Below the pieces are notes generated by a model. It ran no database searches and was not told the origin of the DNA. It saw only the letters and a program-made list of their open reading frames with translations. DNA of 64,000 nucleotides. Source: Polytrichum commune. Taxonomy: Eukaryota; Streptophyta; Polytrichopsida; Polytrichales; Polytrichaceae. The position numbers and the translations under genes are program-made. The stretch spans positions 20,369,666-20,433,665 of the forward strand of contig OX485807.1 in assembly GCA_950295325.1 (NCBI GenBank), in the 5' to 3' direction. This document shows, in pieces, positions 36,737-48,923 of this stretch (positions are counted from its first letter, which is position 1; every line of letters begins with the position of its first letter).

Positions 36737-37459
36737 GATATGACAACGGATGAACGTGCAGAAATGCCAACGTTTAATCTTGCAGAATCAGTGCACAACA
36801 AATGGCTCCAACAGTCTAGAAACAAGATGACTTGTTTGTATGAAGCAACAGTGGACGATTTAATCCGTGCATTCATGCAGATTGCATCAGATTGCAAATT
36901 ACATATCATGATTGAGAGGTGGTTCTATTGGTAAAGGGCTTGATTCTGCGTCCTTGAAATTAAAAGGTGATGCCAGGTGCGGAGATCCGAAACTACTGGT
37001 AGATGCCATGAAGTCCTATCCGGGGTTGGAAGATCTCAATACTAGGGATTGTACTTTGGAGGGGTCTGAGTTGTTCGGATCCACCAAACGAAAGCTTAAT
37101 ATGCCACCGGGTACAAATTGTGACTCACACCAACCCGATAAAATGAACTACTCCATACCTCGCCTTAACACTAGGGTTAGAAGGGCATGCATAGAAGAAT
37201 CTTTGGTTTTTGCAGAGCATGGTGTGGCACATACCACATCAGTGTTAGAGACTGATTGTTCTTCTTCCCATTGGCATATTGCATGATTGCCAGCCAACTC
37301 TGCCAAAAGATGTTGGGCAATGCAAGCCAATATAGGGACTTTGTGCAATGCCAAAGTCGGAACTGACAAACATGGCACACCAGCTCCCATGTACAAAGGA
37401 TTGAAGAAGGAATACCGCTGTCGTGGAGAGAGGGGTCCGCTTTAGGAAAACACGAGGCT

Positions 37460-38110
37460 TTTGGCTGCAAATGGTTTCGCTCGCCGGACCGTCGAATCTT
37501 CAATTGTCCTCAAAACTTCCTCAATCTTTCAAATCTTTACAAAACAAATCTATCAATAAGTCTTACTCTCTCAAAGGATTGTTGCCAACAAAGACTTGTC
37601 CGTCTTTTTGTGGACGGTCGAAGTCTCAGCTCTTTCTATGCAAGAGCTAGCAAACTTCCCTCCATTCAAACTAGCACAACTTTGTTTTCGCTCACTCTCC
37701 TTCAAGCATGTAAACACTCAAGATAAAACAATCACATGAAAACTCAATTGCATATTTTATTTCAAGTTTTCTTCTCCAAAAAAAAACACACAACAAAAAC
37801 GTCGAGCTTTCAACAACAAAAAATTGGCTCTCCCCACTCTCTTCTCCTCAACCACATATATGAGATAAGGCCTCAAATCCTCCTCTTATCCTCATCACGT
37901 GATTTCTAATTATCCATTGGTCTAAAGATAAACTAAGGATAAAACTAGAAATAAGGCTAAAAGGGTAATAAGAGTAACTAAGAGTAAAAAAGATAGATAA
38001 GAATTTTAAAAAAAACTAAAAGTTACTAAGAATAACTATGAGTAACAAAAAAAGTAATTTAATTCTACTCCCTTTTACTTTCCTCCTTCATCTCCAAGTG
38101 AAAGAATCAC
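37460..38110. other. Probable insertion inside MULE copy 1
   Basis: The transposase frame reads well up to about 37445 (GLKKEYRCRGERG) and resumes near 38140 (STNNVEYKFWFCHDDIKRC). The DNA between is C- and A-rich, non-coding and has runs of AAACTAA-type sequence. No clear terminal repeat or target duplication was found. Confidence 0.35.
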
Positions 38111-39096
38111 CATGAAACACAAAATACGTACACATGTAAATAATGTATGTATTTACACTACGACACCGCTCCACCAACAATGTGGAGTACAAGTTTTGGT
38201 TTTGCCATGATGACATCAAACGTTGTATAAGTGGAAACAAGAAAAAATATGTGCTAGATTGGCCTGTAGTTCCTAGCATATGGCCTGTGAAGATAGGTAC
38301 CAATCTCTCAAGGCAAGAAGTATTGGCACTCGAAGATGTTGGGTTCCAATTGCAGCAGAGGGAGGCTCTCTCTCCTCGCCGTAGGCTTTTGGTAATTGCG
38401 ATGCTCCCAATCCCTCGGATGGATTTTCATATGCCACTAAATCCGGATGCCCACCCAACTTCCAGGTTTGGCAAGTCAGTGCGCCGCAATCTAGCAGCAC
38501 CAACAGTAGATCATAAAAACAAATGGGAGAGCGCCGGGCTTATGGACGGTTATTATGTGGTTGGAATAACTGCCATTCCATATCCAGGATTTGGAATGTT
38601 AATCAACATCGTCTCCAAGGATGATATTACATATCGTGTCACAATTGGCGACATGCCACATGCCACATTGCACATGCCCTGACTTCACCAAAATGTCATC
38701 TCAGTCTTTGGGAAAGAAATGGAAATGGGTGTATTGTAAACATCTTTATTATGTGTTTTGATTTTTGTGCAAAGTGGATTATGATAGTGACAAGTTCATT
38801 CATGCTCCAACGTACTCCTACAACGAGGTCATGCGGCTACTTGAACTTGCAGGTGTTGTAGAATGTGAGTAATATTTCAAGTGTTGTATTCAACCGCATG
38901 TTCAAGAATTTGAGTAAGTGATATGTATTAGTGTGCATTTCTTTAATAAAAACCAACAATGGACTAAGTATCCATGGTAATAAGTTCCTTTCATTCTTCT
39001 TCAATCAAAATTTGAATACTTTATATTCCAAGAATATGAATGCCAATTTTAGAAAAGGTTATCTAAAACCGTGCCTAATTACCAAATTTGGTATCA

Positions 39097-39195
39097 TTGC
39101 TCATGTATTACTGTTCATTGCTCATGTGTTACCGCTCACTACTCATGTGTTATCGCTCACCACTCACTGCTCATGACTCATTGCTCATGTGTTAG
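39097..39195. repeat. Short minisatellite (CTCATGTGTTAxCGCTCA)
   Basis: Four to five degenerate units of about 20 bp containing CTCATGTGTTA and GCTCA. It sits at the outer edge of the inverted MULE copy 2. Confidence 0.7.
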
Positions 39196-39199
39196 CTTC

Positions 39200-42100
39200 C
39201 CTCGTTCGAGTAGTTCATTTCGTCATATTGATGTGAATTGCAATTTGCACCTAGTGGCAGATTAAGCTTTCATTTGGTAGATCCAAAAGACATGGACCCT
39301 TCCAAAGTACAATCCCTAGTGTTGAGATCTTCCACCATTGGGTAGGACTTCATGAGATCTACCAGTAGCTTTAGATCTCCATACTTGGCAACAACCTTCA
39401 ATTTCTAGGACGCATAGTCAAGGCCTTTACCAATAAAACCACCTCTCAACCACAACCTATACTTTGCATTTGGCATGAATGCACATATCAAACCATCCAC
39501 TATCACTTTGTATAGATAAGTCATATTGTTTCCAGATTGTTAAAGCCACTTGTTGTGCATCATCTCTACAAGGTTACACGTCGGCATTTTTGCACGTTTG
39601 TCCATAGTCATAGCTTGCAAATATTACACAAATGATAGTAGATTATATATATCATCGATACTTAAAAATATTGAATATTGTAAAACACACAGCGGTGATG
39701 TACATGCAAAAATCATATGACTACCCCATTGCCTACAACGGAAGTGCCAAAATTCCAACTACTTAGAGAGTTTGATTTAGCTTTCTTCTATGGCCGCTTC
39801 AGAAAAAAACCACCATGAATGAATGACATGATATTAGTTTCAACTTCATCTATTGTTTATGCATTCTTGTAGTCTTTGAATAGGTGCTTGTGCTGAGGTT
39901 GCAAAGATGCCTTAATATATTTTTGCGTAACCTTATACAACATTTGCGACCAATAGAAAAGATAAGTGCGCTTGCAACCTACTATTGGTAAACTTGGATT
40001 GTCTTTACCATGTATCTCCCTGACCGCAATCCAATTGGTTTGCGCATTGTTCATCATAAAACCCTTGAAATTCATGTTTGACACTCCATTCTCTGCTATG
40101 AAAATATTCAAACTTTCCCAAAAAATGTTTGAACTACGTTATTTTTAGATTGCATGTCACAACACACAATGGTCCATGGGGGGGTGACTATCGGAATTTT
40201 AGAAACCACGTGAGATAAAAAATAAGGTCAATTTAATTCGTTGAGGGTAAAATTTATAACTTTGTTAGATCTACCATAGCTTTGGAAATATGTCCCATAC
40301 ATGATTATATATAAAATAGGGCGGTGAATAATTCCTTCATTTTAGTAATCAGTAGAAAAAAAATAGGATTATAGATATTGGATCCCCCCAAATGTGTGTA
40401 GTAGAATCAATAGAATAATTATGGGTTTGACTACTTGGATGAAGAATTGTGTAAATTCTATCCAAATTTGAATGAAAAGTGTTAGTATGGAGGGAAAATG
40501 TTGTGGATTTTTTTTGGGGAAGGAACATTGTGACTTCTCAACGGCCCTTGGGTTGGCTTAGGGTTTGGACAAGCATAGTGGCGTGAAGGCGGTGAAGCGT
40601 TTGGGTAGGAGGTCTTGCGTTGGTGAAGCATGAAGCGTGAAGGGGTGAAGTAGTGAAGCGTGGCACAAAGGCGGTGGGTAAGACACATTTTTTGGAGCTT
40701 TTTTCATTGCTCCATAGCATTCACAACATTCACACAGGTGTTTCATTCAAAAAATCTAGTTTTCAAGCCATGAAATTATGAGAATTAAGATTGGAATGTA
40801 GTTCATTCTTCATAAATTTTTGTTATTAGTTTTACTTGTCTTGCTAGTAGTGTCTAATATGCCAACATTCTATTCATTGCCTTTTTGCTACAACAACCTT
40901 TTGTAGATGATCGATGATGCGCTACAACATTTGGCACCTCACCATGGTAGACTCGGAGGATTGCGCTTTGCCTTGGAGGATACGTGTTGGAGTGGTTGGA
41001 GACTTCGAAGGTTGCCCGCCTCATGCCAACAATTAGTTTTAGTTATTTGTCATCATTGGTGTTAAACCTCTCCAAAACATTTTGTCTTATCATGACATTA
41101 TAGAGGATATCGATATGTACCTTGACATGTATTGGAGGGTGCATAATTATATCCTAACCCTTCACATTGTAAATATTTGGTACAAGGTTGAATGTGTTTG
41201 TGAACACAATTAAAGTAAATGTTTTCAATTTTTGTATTTGGTTTTTTCAATTGAATGCAATCTTTTGTTTTGGAGTAGATAATTATGCAAAATTTCATGT
41301 CTTATGACAATTGATTATAATTCTTGTTTTGTTCTATCCGTGTTTACAACTTGTCTATGTTAGCTTGTACATTTTGTTATCTTCATATTCATTGGTAATC
41401 TTTTAACTAAACTCCAAGTGTTATTGGTTGTGTTTTGAATGGCATTTTGAATGCTTTAGCATTGGTATAACTAATTGAAACCGATTAAATGATAAGATGG
41501 ATGGTGTGGAACGTTTGTTGCCCACATAGTTGATTTTGCAATGCTATAGTATTCCGTTCACTATTTGTGTACTTGTACGATTTATAAAAAAAATATGATG
41601 CCAAAAATTGGTCTCTCTAAAAAATTACAAATAAACATAGGGTGCTTAAAAATATGTCAAAGCAACTTTATATCTACAAATAGGGAGGGAAAAAATACCG
41701 AGAGGTGCATAAATACCCCCCCCCCCATTAAATACCCCATTATCGCACGTGGTTACAAAATGTAAGGGCCCCCGTGCAATGGTCAGTACCATACAATATT
41801 CACCGTTGTACACATGACACTCTAGGGTGGTCCAGTGTTTAGGCGTTTGACGAGGTCAAACATTATTCATGAAATTTTCACATTTCCTCCAACATGTATA
41901 CGCTTATCAAGATCAATAACACTCCCTACAAGATCTACAGACAAATACTTTATTTTCATCCTACCCAAAATGTTTTTTGCCATGAACGTACTCGAAGCTC
42001 GAATAATCTTTGAATGCCTTGATACTATTAGTCATGTCCATTCCACTATGAATAAAATGCTTGGAGCCCGACACAAAGTTACAACAATTTGGAGAGGCAA

Positions 42101-43470
42101 GAGTATTGAATTTATCCATAACAACCTCCAATGATGAACGTGCCTAATGATGTCCTAGATTGTTTGTTGGAGATTTGAGGAGGTAGTCTGCAAGGAATTG
42201 TCTGCTCGTTGCCAATACTATAGCAAAGTTCTTGGTAGTGGATGTTTTTATGACCTCATTGGTAATATATTAGTAAGTCATGTCAAGTGACTCATAGTCT
42301 GTATCATTTGATATAGGGTATTCATGAACACCAAAATATATACAAAACCTCAACATTTCAAAAAAATTGGAGTGAAATTGTATAATGAGAGTATGACACA
42401 ATGCAATATACAATGGTAAGGAACGGCATATCTTATATTTCAATCTTGATTTTTTTGGGGCAACATCTCCCACAAAAAATGTGATAAGAGTTGATTTGAT
42501 CTATTTGGTATAGTTGGGGACACTTTATTGTGATACGTATAATCATAATATTTGTTTATGCATTGTAGGTGACCGGTATTAAAAGTTCATCTAAAAGAAA
42601 GTCCAAAACCATCTTGGATATTTGTTGTTTTTGTTGTATACCAAGGGTGGCCGTCATACATATTATCCTTGCCATCCATAGAACAACCATATGGACTAGG
42701 AGCACCCATAGACAATGGGACAACACAAATAAAAGTTCACTATTAAAAGAGGGTGGCAAATACTTGGCATCATGCACATCTATGTAGTCAAAATTAATTG
42801 TAGTAAGATTAGATTTTAACCTTCTCCTAGACTTTGTCAAGTTCAATATATTGACAATACTCATGCATAAAGAAGATGAAGAGCTGGATGGGGACAAGAA
42901 GGTCCATGGCGAGGCGGTTTCATGCATAGCGGACTACGAGGGATTTTACAAACGCATATAGAAATCAAAGGTGAAGTGGGAATTTAACTTCTAAAAGGAA
43001 ATGATGATGTATAAAAAAAAATCAACAACATGACAAATATCATCATCCCACTCCGAAAGTAGAAGAAAAATATCATGGTTCTATCTTGACATTAGCCACA
43101 ATAGGTAATTGGATAATGGATGTGCAAGAATCTTTTGTTAGTACAATAGTGGGTGCTTGAACTTGGGAATTAGAAAGACCTATAACTCCAAATGATCATA
43201 GGCCCAAAATCCAAGAATGACCATCTTTGCTCATGTTCTTATGTAGCAAGATTATTTCCCCGAATATCAAAGTTCATAGAGTACATCTCTTGCTTCATAT
43301 ACATAATTCCTATTTGGAGATTGAACCTCAACCTAAGTAAATCTTTTGTTACACTCACATGATTATGATCCTTTAGAAGCAAAGTGAAGGGCATAAAGGA
43401 TTCATAAGCTCTAATGGTAGCCATGAAGAAGACATTGGAGTATGTAATTGAACCACTATTTCTATTGACA
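39200..43470 (-). pseudogene. MULE/SWIM-type transposase-related gene, copy 2 (inverted, degraded)
   Basis: Minus-strand fragments match copy 1 in the same order: MATIRAYESFMPF (43424), LNLTKSRRRLKSNLTTINFD (about 42840), RLKYKICRSLPLYIALCH (about 42430), MFDLVKRLNTGPP-type DNA similarity (41870-41780), then, after the inserted element, FKGFMMNNAQTNW (40060) and KRTYLFYWSQ, the intron position (about 39710-39610), and DNA matching the GDPKLLVDAMKSYP region (about 39340). The SWIM zinc-finger end is missing. Many stops and frameshifts are present. It is interrupted by the hAT-like insertion at 40175-41776. Confidence 0.6.
40175..41776. mobile_element. 1.6-kb hAT-like non-autonomous element with 8-bp target duplication
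   Basis: CAATGGTC is present on both sides (40167-40174 and 41777-41784), and copy 1 of the host MULE gene shows the uninterrupted site. The ends are inverted: the left starts CATGGGGGGGTGAC and reaches AACCACGTGAGATAA, while the reverse complement of the right starts CACGGGGGCCCTTAC and reaches AACCACGTGCGATAA. Eight-bp duplications and CA-NGGGG ends are typical of hAT elements. No transposase frame longer than about 70 residues is inside, so it would depend on an enzyme elsewhere. It contains a C-run near 41717. Confidence 0.7.
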
Positions 43471-44618
43471 AGATGGGGTCAATTTACTTGAATAAAAATA
43501 AAATTATATTACATAAAATGTTGAATGTGGACATAACATGATTAACAACGAAAAAAAATTAACAATTATTTATTTATTTATATAATCCAAAATGAAATTG
43601 TAGAAATACAAGAGTGAATGAATGTCATTATTAGCACGATAAATATTATAAGGGCAAACATGACAACTAAAAAATGCCAATACAATATAAAAAGACAATA
43701 CATGGCAAAATCACTGAATGGAAGGAAATTAAAAAATGATTATAGTACATGCCTTAGTCATTAAAGGCACAACTTCATCCCAAGTGTGTGAGAACTTGTA
43801 TTTTTGTGAACCAATACGTGTTATGTGCAAAGCAAGTGAAGGAGAGACACAAATTTTTAGTCATCTTTAATTTTTTTAGTAATTGTTTTAGTTCAATTCT
43901 GTGTCATTCTAGTTAGAAATGGTATGTTTTATGAAAAAAACAAATCATCAAATTTAGTTACCACTTTTGACTATGTCATAGGTACTGTGTATATCTACTC
44001 ATGGAAAACATTTGATAAAATTTTGACCCATTTTGGCGGTGCAACTTACCAAAAGAAGATTTTTTTTGGTCGCACGTGGTTTTCAACTTGACAATGGAGT
44101 GATCTACCCGTGTCTCCACGATCCCTCATGGTGTGAGATGTGCCATTTTCCTATTGACATGACCTCATCTAGAGCATTGATTTTGCCATATGTGGTCCAT
44201 TTTTGCCAACTCTTGAATGTGTGGTAGTGTGGTCATGGTCATGTATGTTGCGGAAGACATGAAATTATTGTCCCACATAACTTCATAGGAGGGTTGGAGT
44301 ATATTGGCACTTGAGACATGATACATGGTAACCACATTTGCAAGCACAATACATTAAATTGTCTAGTGTTACCAAGAGGTTTATATATCATAATGATCTA
44401 TGAAATTTTTCACTTATATTGTCATCTGCGACTTAGAAAATGCTTGTATAGACCTGAATTGACCCAGCTACAAAGTAATGTAATGCATGCTCCTTGTTTT
44501 TCCCCAATTACCACTCACCACTAGCAATTGTGGTACACTTTGACATAATCTACGTATGGGCGCAATGACAACAACCAATTTATTTCTCAATTTCGATTGG
44601 CTATCTTGTAAGTAGTAT
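43471..44618. other. Intergenic, no gene recognised
   Basis: AT-rich sequence between the outer end of MULE copy 2 and the 3' end of the P450 gene. It should contain the P450 3' UTR and polyadenylation signals, which were not pinned down. Confidence 0.3.
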
Positions 44619-47600
44619 TCATATTTGTAGACGTGATTGACATCGAAGAACTAATGGATGTTTTGGACGGATGATTATTGTCATACCGGGTTCTTCAATA
44701 TCCGTGAGCATAGCTCCTTGCAACTCCGACCAATTGAAAGCATGCACAAGGGAGCCTAATGTAAAACAAAGGGCTCCCATGGCAAAGGCTTTTCCAGGGC
44801 AGATTCGCCTTCCAGCTCCGAAGCTAAGGAGGTGAAAATCATGGCCATATGCATTCTCCTTTGTGCTCAAATTTAGATATCTATCTGGATTAAATGCGGA
44901 AGCATCTTTACCCCACATGGCCGGATCCCTATTGATGGCCCATAAATTGGTCAACACAGTTGTGCCTGCAGGTATGTGATAGCCAGCAAGCATTGCGTCC
45001 TCTGTGTTGCAATGTGGGATGCCGAGTGTGCCTGGTGGGTGCAAGCGTAAAACCTCCTTCACCACAGCCTACAAAGCATAAGAAAATTAATATATTTCAA
45101 CACAATAAACATGGTACATACATGTTCCACATAACATTGTTTAGCCACTTGCTGAGGGGCATACATCCTGAGGCATTGCACTTGCAACCATAATAGGTTT
45201 GTCTATATCGAATCACAAAGAGAAACTTGATAAAGAAATCTCAAGCAGGAGACATATGATCTACAATAATGATTCAGTGCAATCCATTTCACATTGAATT
45301 TAGATCCAAGAGCCTTCTTCCTTGCCAATATCAACAATGTGGTCCCAACTTTGGTTGCCCAAATTACTACAATCGTGCCCTTAAACCCTAAGCTTCACCC
45401 TCGCTTATCCTTCTAACAAAAGGGTTGTCATAATATTGTCTTAACAATGTTAGATAGGTGTGACAAGTCACATTTGCATGATTGCTTTAAATAAAGGCAA
45501 TAAATGTAACTGATATTTAAGTAAAACGGGACTAAGTCCAACTTCAAAATTATAACATGTTGAATTCTATCTTAGGATCTTACGATAGAATTGCATCATA
45601 AGATCCTTCAATAAATATGCAGATTTAATTACAAAAATGTATAGTAGTTGTTTGATAATGCTTTCAAAATTCAATGTTTATTTCTATAAATTTAACTTCA
45701 AAAAATGAGATATTTAAATTTCTCCATCATAAAAAATAGTATCTTATTTAAGTTGGCACTAAGGATTCACATGTCTTCCATTAAAAAATTGGTACATCAA
45801 AAGGGTATCATCAAATCCACCCATCACCAAATGCCTATATTTTTAAAATATGTCCAAATTTACTTAAATACAAGATTTGTGAAATTTGGATCTAGAGAAG
45901 CAACACATAGAAAACCAATGTTCACAGTAGACAGAAAAGTTGAGCCTTCATATTCTAAGTTTGTGGAAGGTATGTGGCCCTATTGTGGGCAATACTAACT
46001 TCACAAACATTTTTGACCACAGTGATCTAGTCAGCTTGGGGATGTTCTCATTTCATTGGCGATTTAAATGAATCACTAAATTTATCAACAAAGTCCAAAG
46101 AGAACAAATAGATCCTCCCAATTCACGTGTTTGATATCGATCGAGATCAACTGAACATAATTCTTGCCATGATGGACAACATGTTGAATGTTTGACTTGG
46201 ATCCTTATTTGTAAATAATCAATAAAAATGTAAGATATCTATATGCAATAGATTGAATGCTATCTAATTAAGTTCTTAAGACACTACCAACATATGAGAC
46301 TTGTGCGATATATCCTGTGACAATGAAAGAATATGCAAATCTACCTTTGTGATGAATTTATATGGTTTCCAGCGACGTAGGTCAATTTGTTTTTTATTTT
46401 ATTTTTTTCGAAGCTTGAAAATAATGGCTTTTTGTTTTGAGTAAGGTTTGAACCCACGTGCCTTCCTCCCCGCCTTTTGTTGGGTTTTTATCGACGCATG
46501 ATGTGTTGCCCAAGTCTAACATGCCTAGACATGATCTCTTATAACTGTTTACCTGCAGATAGGGCAACTGGCTTGCCAAGTCCTGCTCAATGTGCTGACC
46601 CAACTCCAAATTCGAGTCTAATTCTGATTGCAGTCTTTGCATAGCGTTGGGGTGACGTATGAGCTCCAGCATGGCCCACTCCAAAGTTGCCCCAATGCTG
46701 TCCGAGCTGGCCAGCATCAACATCTTCAACACATGACAAATATACACTTCAACAAATATTCAAATGTGATCTTTTGGAACCTGTTGCATCCTATATTATA
46801 GACAATCAATTAAATGTTCTACTAGGTACCAGGTGTGGAGCTAAGGATGCATGTTACATGTTTTCAGTTTCCTCCAAAACTGTGGTGTCTTCTTCTTAAT
46901 CGCAACTGGAATATATTGGCCATAGCTTGTGAATGAGATATTCCTTCTGACAAAGAAATCCTCTATTTTGAAGGAGGACTTAGGGCATCCCCAGGAGAGA
47001 TAGTAAGCAACCCGCCAAAAATAATATATTATATGGTGTTTAGGGTGTTTGGGGAGCCCTCCATCTTGGGCGGGGCCGCTCATCTTGAGTCAGAGCCCAC
47101 CAAAGCCTAGGCATACCCCCGGTATAATTAGGAAGCAATCAATAAGACAACGACACCTATTATCTGACATGGGATAAAGTAGGATATCGGAGTATCTGAT
47201 ATTAAAGTAATCTCTTGGCGGGCCGGAGGAGGGCCGCCATATGAACCATTTATGGCGTTGGAAGGCCTTTACTATACCCGGGCCGCTTCTAAATTATGCC
47301 GGACCGGACATTGGTGGGGATCAATTTATGCCGGTACCGCCACCTAAGAACCCGGGATGCCCCATTTTTGGCGTTGGCATGCCCTATGGCGAGGCTGCTG
47401 GGGACGCCCTTACAGAGAGCGGTTTAAGATAAACTCTGAGCCCCTAGGAGTTGCTGAACTTGATTACATGTGGCACACAAGATCTATGCAAGTTTGTGAG
47501 TAAGGTTTGTGCCCATATTGTGCGCACTTTCAACACCACAAACAAATTTGGCAACTGCAAATCATGAAAATTCTCATTTGAAGTTTCATGATTGGAGTTG

Positions 47601-48923
47601 ACATATAAAAATTGTAAAAGGTCGTATCGATGTTCTTTCTCTCTTTGGACAATCACATAGACCCTCCCAATTGTGTTTACTATCGAACCCAAAATGGTCT
47701 CTATGTTTTGAGCACACACTAGTCCAATCTCATTGTAGCCCATCTTTTTAGTATCTCCTCTAAACTATGAGCCTTGACATATACCACTCAAATATAGGAT
47801 GTTTGTTTAAGACAATCGACCACCTAAGGCCCCTCTTATATTGAAAGGTTTTCAGATCATCCTGGGGACATGCATAAAATGGAAATTCAGGACATTTGTG
47901 AAATAGGCTAGAATTCTAAGGTTGAGGACTCACTGAAGTGAGACCCTTGACGGTCTCTTCGCTTAAGTTGCCTTCCTTCCTAATCTGCAACAGAGATTCC
48001 ACAAAGTCAAACTCGGGTAGCTCAAGTGATCCGAGTTGCACCGGGTCCTCAGTTGCCTGTTTTCGATACCAGTCAAACAAAAGGGCCATCCTCTTATCCT
48101 TGTCTAGGGTGAAATCCCTCCATCTCTTCTCGAGCCCCTGCAGATCCAAACACCGGAGCACAGATAGGCAGACGTCGCCAAATATGTTGGGAGCTGAAAG
48201 GAGGTAAACAAATTCTTCCACCATCTTTTTGAAATCCTGGGGTTGCAAATCTTCAGTTTTGGAACGCTCGCAATGGACGAAGAGCTTGTTGAAGAGAGTG
48301 CGGCAGGCTTGGCGGATGGCGAACTCGCTGACGACACTTCGGAAGTTCACGGGTTGCCCCGCGCTCACGAAACTTTCGATCATTTCCACCATCCTCGCCA
48401 CTTCCTCCTTCCGTGCAGTGGTGGTGGTGGTCAATTTCCGGGGGCCAAAAAGCTCGGTCTTCATAATCTGGCGCAGCTCACGCACCTTGGGCGTGTAATG
48501 GCTCACAACCACATCGCAGTCAGGCTCCGCTTGATTCAAGTACTTTGTGGTGGTGTACATGAGGCTATGAATTGGTCGAGATGCAAATTGGGCATCACTG
48601 ACATAGAGAAGTTCCTTGGCCGTTTTTGCATCTGACACGACGATTGTGGGGATGTTTCCCAAGTACACGCACATGATGTTGCCATAGCGGTTTGCGAGCT
48701 GTGCCAACAGTAAGTGTCCGCCTCTTCTCACAGAGAAGAGATTGCCAAAAATTGGCCAAGGAAATGGACCTGGTGGCATTCTACGGTTCCGAAGTTTTGA
48801 GGTGCAAGCATAAGATATCGTAACCAGAAAGACAACTAAGACGGCACACCATGCCTTGAGGGCTTGTGAGTCAAAGCATTCCAGAACATGCACTGCCATA
48901 TTGTCCATCATAGAAACACCCAT
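44619..48923 (-). CDS. Cytochrome P450, CYP71-clan type, three exons
   Basis: A haem-thiolate monooxygenase, normally anchored to the ER and supplied with electrons by P450 reductase. Exon 1 is 48923-47934 (ATG 48923; donor GTGAGT), exon 2 is 46723-46553 (acceptor TTGAAG, donor GTAAAC), exon 3 is 45068-44619 (acceptor TTTGTAG). All junctions are phase 0, giving 330+57+149 = 536 residues, the usual P450 length. Visible parts: N-terminal membrane segment (WCAVLVVFLVTISYA), hinge RRMPPGPFPWPIFGN, I-helix MLASSDSIGATLEWAM, K-helix KEVLRLHPP (ExxR), FNPDRY and haem site FGAGRRICPG (about 44794-44825). Oddities: the I-helix motif, usually AGxDTT/S, is ASSDSI, and the C-helix Trp of WxxxR is Val (KVRELR). 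Either the enzyme has unusual oxygen activation or the gene is degenerating, although the frame is intact. Substrate and family within the clan are not assignable. Confidence 0.85.
46385..46545 (-). mobile_element. Possible tRNA-derived SINE in P450 intron 2
   Basis: In gene sense, starting just after the exon 2 donor, there is a TTAGACTTGGGCAAC stretch resembling an A box, a GGGTTCAAACC B box near 46450, then an A-rich tail (AAAAAAAATAAAATAAAAAA type, about 46385-46410). Order and spacing suit a tRNA-related SINE of about 160 bp. No target duplication was seen and tRNA folding was not convincing, so this is tentative. Confidence 0.3.
46983..47409. mobile_element. Tourist-like MITE (PIF/Harbinger) in P450 intron 1
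   Basis: 427 bp flanked by TTA on both sides (46980-46982 and 47410-47412). Ends are inverted: GGGCATCCCCAG on the left and, reverse-complemented, GGGCGTCCCCAG on the right. A 3-bp TTA duplication with GGG-starting inverted ends is the signature of Tourist-like MITEs. There is no coding capacity. It lies between exons 1 and 2 of the P450 gene and is spliced out in the model given. Confidence 0.75.

Larger units (their letters stand above)
34435..38880 (+). pseudogene. MULE/SWIM-type transposase-related gene, copy 1
   Basis: Plus-strand coding segments follow one another with frame breaks. They are an N-terminal part (34504 onward, MTTIKAFGSFLPF), an acidic segment from 34745, a Cys-rich segment from 35441 (CKVCRSTPMCIALCH), and then a long core to 36934: GTMDSIMALKDHSGLKYV, KGWTTLACHV, FKGFMADSAQANW and AESVHNKWLQQ. 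The core contains a 105-bp GT-AG intron at 36632-36736. The C-terminal part from 38143 ends, after one frame change near 38675, in TCPDFTKMSS...WVYCKHLYY, a CxxD...CxH SWIM zinc finger. SWIM plus this core fits Mutator-like or FAR1-like transposases. About 650 bp between 37460 and 38110 look like inserted sequence. Stops at 35974 and 38740 and frame breaks near 34740 and 36920 mark it as inactive. The superfamily assignment is from pattern only. Confidence 0.55.

Noticed and set aside
48243-48635. 130-residue plus-strand open frame
   Set aside because: Antisense to P450 exon 1, which has clear P450 motifs.
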